From contig NZ_CP084032.1 in NCBI RefSeq assembly GCF_020181655.1, forward strand, positions 620,001 through 684,000: a stretch of 64,000 nucleotides of DNA, written 5' to 3'. The stretch is from Pectobacterium colocasium (GTDB lineage: Bacteria > Pseudomonadota > Gammaproteobacteria > Enterobacterales > Enterobacteriaceae). Below the pieces are notes generated by a model. That model saw only the letters and a program-made list of their open reading frames with translations. It had not been told where the DNA came from and ran no database searches. Of the stretch, positions 21,023 to 30,726 are shown one piece after another. Within the stretch, counting starts at the first letter, position 1. Every line of letters begins with the position of its first letter. The translations under genes and the position numbers were made by a program.

Positions 21023-21631
21023 ATGAAAGTATTAACAGCAAGGCAGCAGCAGGTTTATGACCTGATCCGCGATCATATTGCGCAGACCGGAATGCCACCA
21101 ACGCGCGCGGAGATTGCTCAACAGCTGGGGTTTCGCTCTCCCAATGCGGCTGAAGAACATCTGAAAGCGCTGGCGCGTAAAGGCGTTATTGAGATTGTAT
21201 CCGGCGCTTCTCGCGGTATTCGTCTGCTGATGGAAGAAGAAGCGGGCATTCCTCTGGTTGGTCGCGTGGCTGCCGGTGAGCCTCTGCTGGCACAGGAACA
21301 TATCGAATGTCACTATCAGGTTGATCCTGCCATGTTCAAACCCAGCGCTGATTTTTTGCTGCGGGTGAGCGGTATGTCAATGAAAGATATTGGTATTATG
21401 GATGGCGATTTATTGGCCGTGCATAAAACAGAAGATGTACGTAACGGTCAGATCGTTGTCGCGCGTATTGACGATGAAGTGACGGTGAAGCGCCTGAAAA
21501 AGCAGGGCAATATGGTGCATCTTCTCGCGGAGAACGAAGAGTTTGCCCCGATTGTTGTCGACCTGCGTCAGCAAAGCTTTTCGATAGAAGGCTTAGCAGT
21601 TGGCGTGATTCGTAACAGCGACTGGAGCTAA
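21023..21631 (+). CDS. lexA: LexA repressor of the SOS response
   Basis: A 202-residue protein, the E. coli length. The N-terminal winged helix binds SOS boxes ([15 protein letters not shown], then [12 protein letters not shown]). The C-terminal self-cleavage domain has the Ala-Gly cleavage site in VAAGEPL, the nucleophile Ser in [10 protein letters not shown] and the Lys in DDEVTVKRL. RecA filaments trigger cleavage after DNA damage. The ATG used follows GGGGGCG; the frame is open 26 codons further upstream but that part covers the two operators. dinF, the usual partner, is missing downstream. Confidence 0.98.
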   Translation: MKVLTARQQQVYDLIRDHIAQTGMPPTRAEIAQQLGFRSPNAAEEHLKALARKGVIEIVSGASRGIRLLMEEEAGIPLVGRVAAGEPLLAQEHIECHYQVDPAMFKPSADFLLRVSGMSMKDIGIMDGDLLAVHKTEDVRNGQIVVARIDDEVTVKRLKKQGNMVHLLAENEEFAPIVVDLRQQSFSIEGLAVGVIRNSDWS

Positions 21632-22145
21632 CGGTTCATAGAGATGCACTGTTCACCTGTCTGAATCAGTGCATCATCCTCTTTCTCTTTCTCTTTGTGT
21701 TAATCGCGTCATGTGCTAGTCACTTTATGTGTGGGGTGTCCCGCGTGTTAAGCTGCTAGCTGTATATATTTCGTTACATTTATCGTGTGTTCTCTACGAT
21801 TCCTCTTACCACCTGTTTTCCCACTGCTTTTGCGGTGATGTTCTCTTTCCTAACGTCTTTTTTAGCTACAGATTCCTATTTTTCAATTTTAATCGAAATA
21901 TTCGACTATAATTTTTATCAAGATAAGCATTTTTATCTTGATTGGTTGTTTGGTGATTGATCATCAGCGATCACATTTAGGTTGGCCCGGCAATCAAGGG
22001 AGACAGTGGCGAAGCACACCGTGATGGTTCACACCATGATGACGCTGCTTACTGAATAGACCGATTTATCTGATTATCTGAAACTGACGCATAAGTCGGT
22101 AGTCACGATTTTTATGCGCAATTCACCTAAGGTACGGAGATTCTT
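21632..22145. other. AT-rich intergenic stretch where dinF would be expected
   Basis: About 510 bases without a supported gene. In E. coli dinF lies here. A 60-codon frame (21729-21911) is rich in Phe, Ser and Leu, without a ribosome site, and I reject it. ATCAAGATAA and TTATCTTGAT (21917-21942) form a 10-bp hairpin followed by a weak T-rich run. The last 100 bases are the yjbJ promoter region. Confidence 0.5.
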
Positions 22146-22355
22146 ATGAATAAAGACCAAGCCAGCGGTAACTGGAAACAGTTTAAAGGTAAAGCGAAAG
22201 AGCAATGGGGCAAATTAACGGATGACGATCTGACGGTCATCGAAGGTAAACGTGACCAACTGGTAGGGAGAATCCAGGAGCGTTACGGGTACGCAAAAGA
22301 AGCGGCAGAGAAAGAAGTGAAGCACTGGGAAGAACACCACAAATATCACTGGTAG
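22146..22355 (+). CDS. yjbJ: CsbD-family stress protein YjbJ
   Basis: A 69-residue hydrophilic, highly charged protein with the CsbD pattern: NWKQFKGKAKEQWGKLTDDD, then a GKRDQLVGRIQERYG block. Abundant in stationary phase and under osmotic stress in E. coli; the molecular role is unknown. It lies between lexA and zur as in E. coli. ACGGAGA precedes the ATG. Confidence 0.92.
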   Translation: MNKDQASGNWKQFKGKAKEQWGKLTDDDLTVIEGKRDQLVGRIQERYGYAKEAAEKEVKHWEEHHKYHW

Positions 22356-22383
22356 TGAACGTGATGCTTCTGCGCAGAAAGAG

Positions 22384-22411
22384 ACGATAGCCCTTGGGGC
22401 TATCGTTTTTT
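22384..22411. terminator. Terminator between yjbJ and zur
   Basis: ACGATAGCCC and GGGCTATCGT form a 10-bp stem with a three-base loop, followed by six T on the plus strand. It serves yjbJ. Confidence 0.88.
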
Positions 22412-22419
22412 AATCGAGG

Positions 22420-22929
22420 TTACCGCTTTTTAATTGGAACCGTGTGGTCGTGGTCGCAATGATCCGGCTGTTTGCACGATGCCACTTCCTGACAGCCGCC
22501 ACATAGCCCGTGAGCTTCCACAACGCTGTGACGTAGCGTAAATCCTGACTGCTGTGCCAGGCTACGTAGTGTTTCTTCCACACCTTCGGTTTGACGTTCC
22601 GTGACCTGCCCGCAGCGATCGCAGATGAACAGGGCTGATGTATGGCTGTGGTCTTCAATATGGTGGCACAGCACGTAGCTGTTGTTTGACTCAACTCGAT
22701 GAATGAAGCCTTGTTCCAGCAGAAAATCCAGTGCGCGATAGACGGTCGGCGGTTTGGCCTGAGGTTCGGACACTCGCAGCAGATCCAGCAGGTCATAAGC
22801 GCTGATAGCGCCGGACTGCTGCGCCATTAGACGTAAAACCTCTAACCGCTGCGGCGTGAGACGCACAGCGCGCTGCTGACAAATCTGTTCAGCCTGGGCA
22901 AGAAGTTTGTCCTGTTTGGTTGAATCCAT
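22420..22929 (-). CDS. zur: Zinc uptake regulator Zur
   Basis: A 169-residue Fur-family repressor of zinc import. The winged helix includes VRLTPQRLEVLRLM and KPPTVYRALDFLLEQGF. Zinc ligands are visible: the His-rich CHHIEDHSHTS, CDRCG, and the C-terminal CGGCQEV with CDHDH. Start uncertain: ATG codons at 22929 and 22935 are both close to AGGGTG; I use 22929, which aligns best with E. coli Zur. It is convergent with yjbJ. Confidence 0.94.
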   Translation of the reverse strand: MDSTKQDKLLAQAEQICQQRAVRLTPQRLEVLRLMAQQSGAISAYDLLDLLRVSEPQAKPPTVYRALDFLLEQGFIHRVESNNSYVLCHHIEDHSHTSALFICDRCGQVTERQTEGVEETLRSLAQQSGFTLRHSVVEAHGLCGGCQEVASCKQPDHCDHDHTVPIKKR

Positions 22930-22984
22930 TGTCATATCACCCTGACGCATTGAGGAACAAGACGGATATCTTACCACGGCTGAA

Positions 22985-23011
22985 GAAAAACGCCGAACTG
23001 GCGGCGTTTTC
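22985..23011. terminator. Terminator between yhaK and zur
   Basis: AAAACGCCG and CGGCGTTTT form a 9-bp stem with a six-base loop; T-runs on both strands, so it suits yhaK on the minus strand. Confidence 0.75.
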
Positions 23012-23026
23012 CTGCGAAAACAACTT

Positions 23027-23076
23027 CCTGTAAAAACAACGAACAGAAGTCCCTGTAAAAACAGCGGACAGAAGCG
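23027..23076. repeat. Two imperfect 25-bp direct repeats after yhaK
   Basis: Two copies starting CCTGTAAAAACA at 23027 and 23052, differing at only a few positions; a weaker third copy (CCTGCGAAAACA) starts at 23011. They follow the yhaK stop at once. Confidence 0.7.
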
Positions 23077-23775
23077 CTACACGACCAGGTCGATGAGCAG
23101 CGCCCGTAAAGGTGTTTCTGCCTGTAGCGTCAACGCCGTTTCTTCTTTGACAAAGGCGCCGTCGCCGCAATGTAGGGCTTCACTGTGCTGATTGCCTTTT
23201 ACCACCATTGAACCGTGGATCAACTGGAGGTATGCCTGATTGCCCTGTAGTGCGATCGTGCTTTGCTCATTCTGCTGGAGATCGACATGATGGATCCAAA
23301 CCTGCTGGCGCAGTTGCAGACTCGTCTGTTCGCCTTCCGGTGAGGCAAGCAGAGTGTGACTTGATGAATCCAATTCCATGCGCTGTAACGGGCTGTTCTC
23401 TCGAGTCTGGCAGGCATTCAGCCATAACTGCAGCCGTGTCAGTGGTTTACTGGGGTTGGTATTATGTTCGCTATAGCTGACGTTTGGCTGAGTCGCGAGT
23501 AGCAAAACATCGCCAGCTTTGGCCTGAATGTGGCGACCATTGCTGTCGCGGTATTCAGCTTCACCCTGCAGAATGATGTTCAGAATATCAACCCGTGGGT
23601 AGGTTCGCGGCTGAAATGATGCCCCCGGCGCTAATACTTCCTGATTGAGCACGCGTAGAGAAGCGTAGCCCAGCAACTGTGGGTCAAAATAGTGACCAAA
23701 AGAAAAGGTGTAGCGTGCTTGCAGCCAGCCATAGTCGGCCTGGCCGCATTGCCCCGCTGCTCTTCGTGCGATCAT
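23077..23775 (-). CDS. yhaK: Pirin-family protein YhaK
   Basis: A 232-residue cytoplasmic bicupin of the pirin family, very close to E. coli YhaK (MIARRAAGQCGQADYGWLQA, then YTFSFGHYFDPQLLGYASLR). The family includes quercetin-cleaving enzymes and redox sensors; E. coli YhaK is reported to respond to oxidative stress, and its enzyme activity is unclear. It is divergent from yhaJ, a LysR regulator that probably controls it. ATG start; the segment upstream holds the shared promoters. Confidence 0.92.
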   Translation of the reverse strand: MIARRAAGQCGQADYGWLQARYTFSFGHYFDPQLLGYASLRVLNQEVLAPGASFQPRTYPRVDILNIILQGEAEYRDSNGRHIQAKAGDVLLLATQPNVSYSEHNTNPSKPLTRLQLWLNACQTRENSPLQRMELDSSSHTLLASPEGEQTSLQLRQQVWIHHVDLQQNEQSTIALQGNQAYLQLIHGSMVVKGNQHSEALHCGDGAFVKEETALTLQAETPLRALLIDLVV

Positions 23776-23887
23776 AATTTTTATCCCCCAGATAATTATT
23801 TATTAAACCGATAGTAATTGTGTGGACGTTGGATTGTTAGCTAGTTAATCTGGTGGGTATATTCAAAATTCCTGAATGAGTACCAAG

Positions 23888-24784
23888 ATGGCGAAAGAAC
23901 GAGCATTGACGCTGGAAGCCTTGAGGGTTATGGATGCGATCGATCGTCGTGGCAGCTTTGCCGCTGCGGCAGACGAGCTGGGTAGGGTGCCTTCGGCACT
24001 GAGCTATACCATGCAGAAATTGGAAGAAGAGTTAGATGTGGTGTTGTTCGATCGTTCCGGGCACCGTACTAAATTCACGAATGTCGGGCGTATGCTGCTG
24101 GAACGTGGACGTATCCTGCTGGAGGCCGCGGATAAGCTCACGACGGATGCGGAAGCACTGGCGCGCGGCTGGGAAACGCATCTGACGATTGTGACGGAAG
24201 CGCTTATTCCGACTCAGCGGCTTTTTCCGTTAATCGATAAGCTGGCGCTCAAAGCGAATACACAGGTGTCGATTCTGACGGAAGTGCTGGCGGGCGCGTG
24301 GGAACGTCTTGAGCAAGGGCGTGCCGATATCGTGATTGCACCGGATATGCATTTTCGCTCCTCTTCAGAAATGAATACCCGCAAGCTGTACACGATGAAT
24401 AATGTGTATGTTGCCAGCCCAGAGCACCCGATTCATCAGGAGCCTGAACCACTGTCGGATGCCACTCGGGTGAAATATCGCGGGATTGCGGTGGCGGATA
24501 CCGCACGCGAACGCCCGGTGCTGACCGTACAATTGCTCGACAAACAGCAGCGTCTGACGGTGAGCTCGCTGGATGATAAGCGGCGTGCGCTGCTGGCTGG
24601 GTTAGGTGTCGCGACCATGCCTTATCCGATGGTCGCGCAAGATATTGCCGAAGGGCGTTTGCTGGTGATTGGGCCGGAGCATCAGATGGAAAGCCAGATT
24701 ATTATGGCGTGGCGGCGAGACAGCATGGGCGAGGCGAAATCCTGGTTCCTGCGTGAAATTCCAAAACTGCTGAACCAGCCCTAA
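23888..24784 (+). CDS. yhaJ: LysR-family regulator YhaJ
   Basis: A 298-residue LysR-type regulator, the E. coli YhaJ length. The N-terminal helix-turn-helix (about residues 5-65) includes RGSFAAAADELGRVPSALSY; the rest is the periplasmic-binding-like effector domain. E. coli YhaJ responds to aromatic breakdown products and activates yqjF, which lies 1.2 kb downstream here. The start is placed at MAKERALTL by similarity; an ATG four codons upstream is also possible and neither has a strong ribosome site. It is divergent from yhaK. Confidence 0.9.
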   Translation: MAKERALTLEALRVMDAIDRRGSFAAAADELGRVPSALSYTMQKLEEELDVVLFDRSGHRTKFTNVGRMLLERGRILLEAADKLTTDAEALARGWETHLTIVTEALIPTQRLFPLIDKLALKANTQVSILTEVLAGAWERLEQGRADIVIAPDMHFRSSSEMNTRKLYTMNNVYVASPEHPIHQEPEPLSDATRVKYRGIAVADTARERPVLTVQLLDKQQRLTVSSLDDKRRALLAGLGVATMPYPMVAQDIAEGRLLVIGPEHQMESQIIMAWRRDSMGEAKSWFLREIPKLLNQP

Positions 24785-24842
24785 ACCCTGCATTTTTTGC
24801 GGCAAGGTGTGGTTTCACACCTTGCCTCTGCACTTCATTATG

Positions 24843-25838
24843 TCAGTATAAATCGACAAACGTCTTATCACGGTGGTGAGGCTGGTTCAGATCTTGCTCT
24901 GGACCCAGCGAAATCACGCCATGCGGATTAATCGTGCCGTGGCTACGATAGTAGTGGTGACGAATATGCGCCATATCGACGGTATCGGCGATGCCAGGCA
25001 TTTGATAAATATCACGCAGAAAGCCGAACAGATTGGGATAATCGCTCAGGCGATATTTATCGCATTTAAAATGCGTGTGATAGACCGGGTCGAAACGGAT
25101 CAGTGTCGTCCACAGGCGCAGATCGGCTTCGGTTAATTGCTCACCGGTCAGGTAGCGCTGTTTTGCCAGTATGGCTTCCAGATCGGATAATGCGGCAAAA
25201 ACGGTCGTTGCTGCTTCATCATAGGCCGACTGACTCGTCGCAAAACCGGCTTTGTAAACGCCGTTGTTGACCTTGTCGTAAATCCAGCCGTTCAATTCAT
25301 CAATCTGAGCGCGTAGCGCTTCTGGGTAGTAATCTCCTGCCGCTGCGCCCACGCCGTCAAACGCGCTGTTCAGCATACGGATGATATCGGCGGATTCATT
25401 ACTGACGATGGTGTGTTGCTCGGTGTCCCACAGGACGGGCACGGTCACCCGACCGCTGTAGTCCGGTTTGGCGTGCAGGTAGAGTTGGTAGAGGAATTCG
25501 TGTTGATAAAGTGAGTCCCCCGTTGCCTCCTCAAAATCAGTCCCGAACGTCCAGCCGTGATCGAGCATGAGCGGATGAACCACCGACACCGCGATATGGT
25601 CTTCTAACCCTTTCAGCTGTCGCATGAGCAGCGTGCGGTGCGCCCACGGGCAGGCGAGCGAAACATAGAGATGATAACGACCGGATTGTGCAGGAAAGCC
25701 ACCGTTGCCGGTGAGGCCGGGTGCACCATCAGGCGTGACCCAGTTGCGGAATGTGGATTCTGAACGCTTAAAGTGGCCGCCGGTAGATTTGGTTTCATAC
25801 CAGGTATCGTGCCATACGCCGTCAACCAGTTGTCCCAT
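24843..25838 (-). CDS. yqjG: Glutathionyl-hydroquinone reductase YqjG
   Basis: A 331-residue cytoplasmic enzyme of the xi-class glutathione transferases, which reduces glutathionyl-hydroquinones. The catalytic Cys is in SLACPWAHRTLLM. The C-terminal helical domain includes YLTGEQLTEADLRLWTTLIRF. The ATG used (MGQLVDGVWHDTWY) follows GGGAGG; an ATG 13 codons earlier is unsupported. yqjF lies about 110 bases upstream in the same direction; YqjG and YqjF are both connected with quinone stress and YhaJ in E. coli. Confidence 0.95.
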   Translation of the reverse strand: MGQLVDGVWHDTWYETKSTGGHFKRSESTFRNWVTPDGAPGLTGNGGFPAQSGRYHLYVSLACPWAHRTLLMRQLKGLEDHIAVSVVHPLMLDHGWTFGTDFEEATGDSLYQHEFLYQLYLHAKPDYSGRVTVPVLWDTEQHTIVSNESADIIRMLNSAFDGVGAAAGDYYPEALRAQIDELNGWIYDKVNNGVYKAGFATSQSAYDEAATTVFAALSDLEAILAKQRYLTGEQLTEADLRLWTTLIRFDPVYHTHFKCDKYRLSDYPNLFGFLRDIYQMPGIADTVDMAHIRHHYYRSHGTINPHGVISLGPEQDLNQPHHRDKTFVDLY

Positions 25839-25946
25839 CAATCCTCCCGTTTGTGTGTGATGATAAAACGACGGCAAGCCTTTTATGCTTGCCGTCTACT
25901 TTGCGATTTGGCTATTAAGTGTAGTACAGGCTTGAAAAGACCCCTC

Positions 25947-26342
25947 TTACCACTTTTTGCCCAGCAGGCGGTCGATGCTGAATGCGCCTGGGCCGGTTAC
26001 TGCCAGCAGGAGGTAGCCGCCAGCAATGGTCAGGTTTTTCATGAACATCAATTGGTTCATGCCTTCCGCAAAGTTAGAGTGGAAAATCAGTGCAGTCAGC
26101 AGCGTAAAGCCCGCAGTAAACAGTGCAACGGTACGCGTCAGCAGGCCGAACAGCACCGCCAGACCACCACCCAGTTCCAGCAGAATGGTCAGTGGCAGCA
26201 GGAAGGTCGGTACACCCATCGCCTGCATGTATTGTTGTGTGCCCGCATAGGCATCACCCAGCTTACCGTAACCTGCAACGATAAACAGAATCGGCATTAA
26301 GATACGTGCAACCAGCAGTGCAGTGCTTTCTAAATTTTTCAT
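25947..26342 (-). CDS. yqjF: DoxX-family inner-membrane protein YqjF
   Basis: A 131-residue protein with four membrane segments, of the DoxX family, close to E. coli YqjF. Characteristic segments are LVARILMPILFIVAGYGKLG and FHSNFAEGMNQLMFMKNLTI. The second of two tandem ATG codons is used because GGAG then stands at the right distance. In E. coli it is induced by aromatic compounds through YhaJ. Function: probably quinone-related redox in the membrane, not established. Confidence 0.92.
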   Translation of the reverse strand: MKNLESTALLVARILMPILFIVAGYGKLGDAYAGTQQYMQAMGVPTFLLPLTILLELGGGLAVLFGLLTRTVALFTAGFTLLTALIFHSNFAEGMNQLMFMKNLTIAGGYLLLAVTGPGAFSIDRLLGKKW

Positions 26343-26615
26343 CATCTCTCCAATTGATTTTGTTGTGGGCTATATCGCCCTGTTGTGTTTGTTATAGCAG
26401 GTGTTGTCTGAAAACTTGGCCCGCCATCAGGTTATGGGCAGATAGTATAGAGAGATGATTTGGGCTACCAGCGAGTATAATTGTTGCAGTATTTCAGAAA
26501 AATTGATGTTCAGTGAATGATGCAAGAACGCGCTGCAATGACGTGAGCGCGTCAGGCAAAAGTGAAGTGAATAATGGCGTATAGCACAGGCAGATCGCCG
26601 ATGCGATAGGAAGGA

Positions 26616-26906
26616 TTACGGACGAGCATCAAACGTTTTGCGGACGAGCCTGAATGTTCCCCACAGCCCGGCAAGACGGCGTCCCCAGCGAATCATACGG
26701 CTGGGGTGCCGCACGCCATAGAGCGCCACGAGGCTGGAGCCAACGATCCAGTATTTACGCCACTGCATCAGGCTTTGCCAGCCGCGATCGTAACGGGCGG
26801 TGGTATCCAGCCAGTGTTTCTTACCTGCCGATAAATCCAGCCGCTGCTGCTGTATCTGGCGCAGTAGCTGGGCTTTTTCTCTGTCTCGCTGCTGACGCTG
26901 GCTCAT
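26616..26906 (-). CDS. yqjK: YqjK-like membrane protein
   Basis: A 96-residue protein similar to E. coli YqjK: a charged N-terminal helix (RQQRDREKAQLLRQIQQQRL), then one membrane segment (YWIVGSSLVALYGV) and a basic end. Its start overlaps the yqjE stop by four bases (ATGA), so it is translationally coupled as the last gene of yqjD-E-K. Function unknown. The 270 bases between it and yqjF show no gene. Confidence 0.85.
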   Translation of the reverse strand: MSQRQQRDREKAQLLRQIQQQRLDLSAGKKHWLDTTARYDRGWQSLMQWRKYWIVGSSLVALYGVRHPSRMIRWGRRLAGLWGTFRLVRKTFDARP

Positions 26907-27298
26907 TTGGGATCGTCCTCCAGCAGTGACCTGTCCGTCGCCAGCTCCTTACGTGTGGCTTTGAGCAAGGTGGAACGACGTACCTTCAGGAGTGTCCAGA
27001 TGCCGCCTATCAGCGCCAGCCCAAGCAAGGTGGCGGTGATACACCCCAGTGCAAAGAGACGATATTGCGGGTCGATGCCCCAGATGATCAGCGCAATCAG
27101 GCTCATAATGCCAAAAGCGGCAAAAAGCAGCGTCAGGCCGACCATAATCAGCAACTGAATTAGATTGGCTTTTTCTTCCTCTAATTCAATTACGGCGAGT
27201 CGAACACGGCTTTCCACCATGCTGACAATAATGGAGATGATGCGCTGAGCAGAAGCGATGACCCCGCTTGCGGGGCCTTGTTGTGATTTATCCGTCAT
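26903..27298 (-). CDS. yqjE: Phage holin family / YqjE-like inner-membrane protein
   Basis: A 131-residue protein with two membrane segments (LLIMVGLTLLFAAFGIMSLI and FALGCITATLLGLALIGGIW), matching YqjE (DUF1469, holin-like). It follows yqjD by 31 bases and overlaps yqjK. In E. coli YqjD binds stationary-phase ribosomes and yqjE is co-transcribed. Role unknown. Confidence 0.88.
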   Translation of the reverse strand: MTDKSQQGPASGVIASAQRIISIIVSMVESRVRLAVIELEEEKANLIQLLIMVGLTLLFAAFGIMSLIALIIWGIDPQYRLFALGCITATLLGLALIGGIWTLLKVRRSTLLKATRKELATDRSLLEDDPK

Positions 27299-27329
27299 AA
27301 CGATCCGCTAAGTCATAACAAGCCGCTAA

Positions 27330-27635
27330 TTAGCGACGAGACAGCAGGACGCCAAGCACGACGCCGACAGCAGCACCAATACCAACACCGGTCCACGGGT
27401 TCTGACGTACATAGTCGTCTGCAGATTCAACCGCTTCTTTGGTGTGGGAAGCGATTCGCTCACCGGTATCGCTCAGGCGATTACGGGTTTCTTTCAGCGC
27501 GCTTTCTGCTTTATTACGCAGTTTGTCGAGTTCCGCTTTAGATTTATCGCTGGAGGTGCTTAATACTTCTTCCAGCGTATCCGCCAGTGATTTCAATTCG
27601 GCGCGTAGGTATTCAGAATTTTGATCTTTAGCCAT
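27330..27635 (-). CDS. yqjD: ElaB/YqjD-family membrane-anchored ribosome-binding protein
   Basis: A 101-residue protein, the E. coli YqjD length. A long charged helical region (coiled-coil-like) ends in a single C-terminal membrane segment with a GxxxG-rich face (WTGVGIGAAVGVVLGVLLSRR is that tail). The E. coli protein tethers ribosomes to the inner membrane in stationary phase. First gene of the yqjD-E-K cluster; 175 bases from yqjC upstream. Confidence 0.92.
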   Translation of the reverse strand: MAKDQNSEYLRAELKSLADTLEEVLSTSSDKSKAELDKLRNKAESALKETRNRLSDTGERIASHTKEAVESADDYVRQNPWTGVGIGAAVGVVLGVLLSRR

Positions 27636-27810
27636 ATTAATAACCCTTCGTGTTATAAACCTGAACGTTAACTATAGCTGAAGCTGAAATTTATGCCGCC
27701 CCAAACGGGTACGGACAATTCTGATAACTCGCTGTAAATTTTAGTGATTTGGTTTTTGAATATAAAATGAACAATTGCTGGGTGTTTTATAGGGACACGA
27801 TATTGAGGGG

Positions 27811-28200
27811 TTATTGTGATGCGGCGCGTTCCGCAGCACGTAATTCCTGCTCGGCTTCAGCCAGCTTTCTTTCGCGTTTGAGGATCTTCTCAGCGTTATC
27901 CCCTTTCTGCCGGCTTTCGTGTAGTTCCTGCTGGCGTTCAGCGACGTCTTTACGTTTTTCCTCAATCGCTTTCTGACGCTTCTCAGCCAACCCGGCATCC
28001 GTACAGTGGGTTTTCACGCCGTCCAGTGCCTTTTCTAACCCGCTGATGCGGTTTTGATTGCCGTGCTTACGTGCTTCATCGATTTGGCGCTGAATATCCT
28101 GCGCTTTCTGCTGACAGGTTTCCACTTGACTGGCGGTATTCGCGAGCGCGTGGCCGGAAAGCAGGACAGATAATGCAATGATGGATGGAAATAGTTTCAT
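27811..28200 (-). CDS. yqjC: DUF1090 periplasmic protein YqjC
   Basis: A 129-residue protein with a signal peptide (MKLFPSIIALSVLLSGHALA, cleaved after Ala) followed by a highly charged alpha-helical body with coiled-coil character (EKRKDVAERQQELHESRQKG). Two cysteines lie in the mature part (VETCQQKAQ, VKTHCTDAG). It matches DUF1090/YqjC. It lies five bases after mzrA in the same direction. Likely envelope-stress related from its neighbours; function not known. Confidence 0.88.
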   Translation of the reverse strand: MKLFPSIIALSVLLSGHALANTASQVETCQQKAQDIQRQIDEARKHGNQNRISGLEKALDGVKTHCTDAGLAEKRQKAIEEKRKDVAERQQELHESRQKGDNAEKILKRERKLAEAEQELRAAERAASQ

Positions 28201-28205
28201 CTACG

Positions 28206-28601
28206 TCACCCCAGTTTGGATTGTTTCTGTGTCAGTTTTTGCTGCCAGAACGGTGTCGGGGTTGTCGCCTGCTGCGCGGTAATAGTGACTTTAGGCAGAG
28301 ACAATCGCAGGACATCTCTGGCAGCGATACTCTGTTCTGGCGAGGCAAGACGGACGATCAGGCTATCTTGCTCTGGTGTAATGCTTTTGATCGCAATGCC
28401 TTTTTCATTAAGACGCTGATACACGTAAAAGCCATCTGGCAGCGCGGCGCCATCGTCAGGCTTGATGTGCAGCATCGCATCGTCCTGAGAATGACGCAGC
28501 GACTGGGATTGCGTCAAGGCGATAATGGGCAGGGCAAGCAATATCACTATGCGGCCTATTTTTCTGGGCGTAAGTTTAGGCAATAGCCAGCGGATTGACA
28601 C
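28206..28601 (-). CDS. mzrA: EnvZ/OmpR modulator MzrA
   Basis: A 131-residue inner-membrane protein with one N-terminal membrane segment ([18 protein letters not shown]) and a periplasmic domain with [22 protein letters not shown], which matches E. coli MzrA. MzrA binds EnvZ and links CpxA and EnvZ signalling. The start is GTG: AAGGAAG, at the end of yqjA, is the ribosome site and the two genes are two bases apart, so translation is coupled. Confidence 0.9.
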   Translation of the reverse strand: MSIRWLLPKLTPRKIGRIVILLALPIIALTQSQSLRHSQDDAMLHIKPDDGAALPDGFYVYQRLNEKGIAIKSITPEQDSLIVRLASPEQSIAARDVLRLSLPKVTITAQQATTPTPFWQQKLTQKQSKLG

Positions 28602-28603
28602 GG

Positions 28604-29740
<1,137 letters not shown>

Positions 29741-30517
29741 TTAAGACTTACCGGCGTGTATTTGGTCGAGGTGAACGACCGGGTTCTCGGCGAACATATA
29801 GCGATCGACGTTAAACTCGAAATCGTCCGTCGTGGCGCGAAACAGCATCTGTTTGGTGTTTTCCAGATGTTGCCACATGGCCAGTTTGGCGGCGTAAGGA
29901 TCTTTGCGAATCAGTGCCTTAAGGATGCGATCGTGCTCTTCGCACCAGCTTTCTATCGACTTGTCGTCAATGTGTTCATGCAGTTTGCGCCAGTAAGGAT
30001 TGTGGATCCGTTGGCTCCACATTTTTTCGACGATGGTCGCCATGGCTGAATTTTGTGTTGCCAACGCGACCTGCACGTGGAATTTGAGATCCCATTGAGA
30101 ATCACGGAAGCGATCTTCCTGACGCGCATATTCCTGAATTTCCATCAGTTGGATGATGTCCTGACGGGTGACCTGCGTGGCTGCAAATTCAGCAATATTG
30201 CTTTCAATGAGTTGACGTGCCTGAAGCAGCTCAAACGGACCGGCTGCGACGAATTCAATATCGCCGCTATTAATGAACGGGTTCTTTTGCTGATTGGAAA
30301 TAACGTGAATGCCTGAACCCTTGCGTACTTCAACGTACCCTTCGACTTCCAGCATAATAATAGCTTCGCGCACCACGGTGCGGCTGACGTTCATTTCTTC
30401 AGAAATATAGCGCTCTGCCGGTAATTTTTCGCCGACCTGGTACATACCGCTTTCGATGCGCTGTTTTAATTCTGCGGCTAACTGCTGGTATAGCCGTCGG
30501 GGTTCAGTGAGTGCCAT
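29741..30517 (-). CDS. exuR: Hexuronate utilisation repressor ExuR
   Basis: A 258-residue GntR/FadR-type repressor, the E. coli length. The N-terminal winged helix contains [27 protein letters not shown] text at about residues 25-50; the rest is the helical FCD effector domain with metal ligands. It represses galacturonate genes until galacturonate or tagaturonate binds. Start at [12 protein letters not shown] by similarity; an ATG eleven codons upstream is less likely. It lies downstream of exuT in the same direction with its own operator-like site. Confidence 0.95.
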   Translation of the reverse strand: MALTEPRRLYQQLAAELKQRIESGMYQVGEKLPAERYISEEMNVSRTVVREAIIMLEVEGYVEVRKGSGIHVISNQQKNPFINSGDIEFVAAGPFELLQARQLIESNIAEFAATQVTRQDIIQLMEIQEYARQEDRFRDSQWDLKFHVQVALATQNSAMATIVEKMWSQRIHNPYWRKLHEHIDDKSIESWCEEHDRILKALIRKDPYAAKLAMWQHLENTKQMLFRATTDDFEFNVDRYMFAENPVVHLDQIHAGKS

Positions 30518-30599
30518 GATGATGTCTACTCTCGATAGATGACGGTCCATGTGCCACGTCAGGGCCTGAGTGTCTATCTCGTTAATCTTTGAGGGATGA

Positions 30600-30614
30600 T
30601 TTGTTATACCACTT
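30600..30614. promoter_or_regulatory. Candidate ExuR operator upstream of exuR
   Basis: TTTGTTATACCACTT is nearly identical (13 of 15) to TTTGTCATACAACTT between exuT and uxaC, and resembles the known TTGGTATACCAA-type ExuR/UxuR sites. It is 83 bases upstream of exuR, consistent with autoregulation. Confidence 0.6.
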
Positions 30615-30676
30615 AATCATAGCAGCAACCAATGTTGCGGTCACAGTTATCGCAGTGTGTTATTGCAGGGAGGTGG

Positions 30677-30706
30677 CTCACCCGGTATCCGATCATACCG
30701 GATGAG
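30677..30706. terminator. Hairpin after exuT
   Basis: CTCACCCGGTAT pairs with ATACCGGATGAG (11 of 12) downstream of the exuT stop. No T-run on the minus strand, so the terminator role is uncertain. Confidence 0.4.
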
Positions 30707-30726
30707 TCAGGATAATGCAGGGATTA

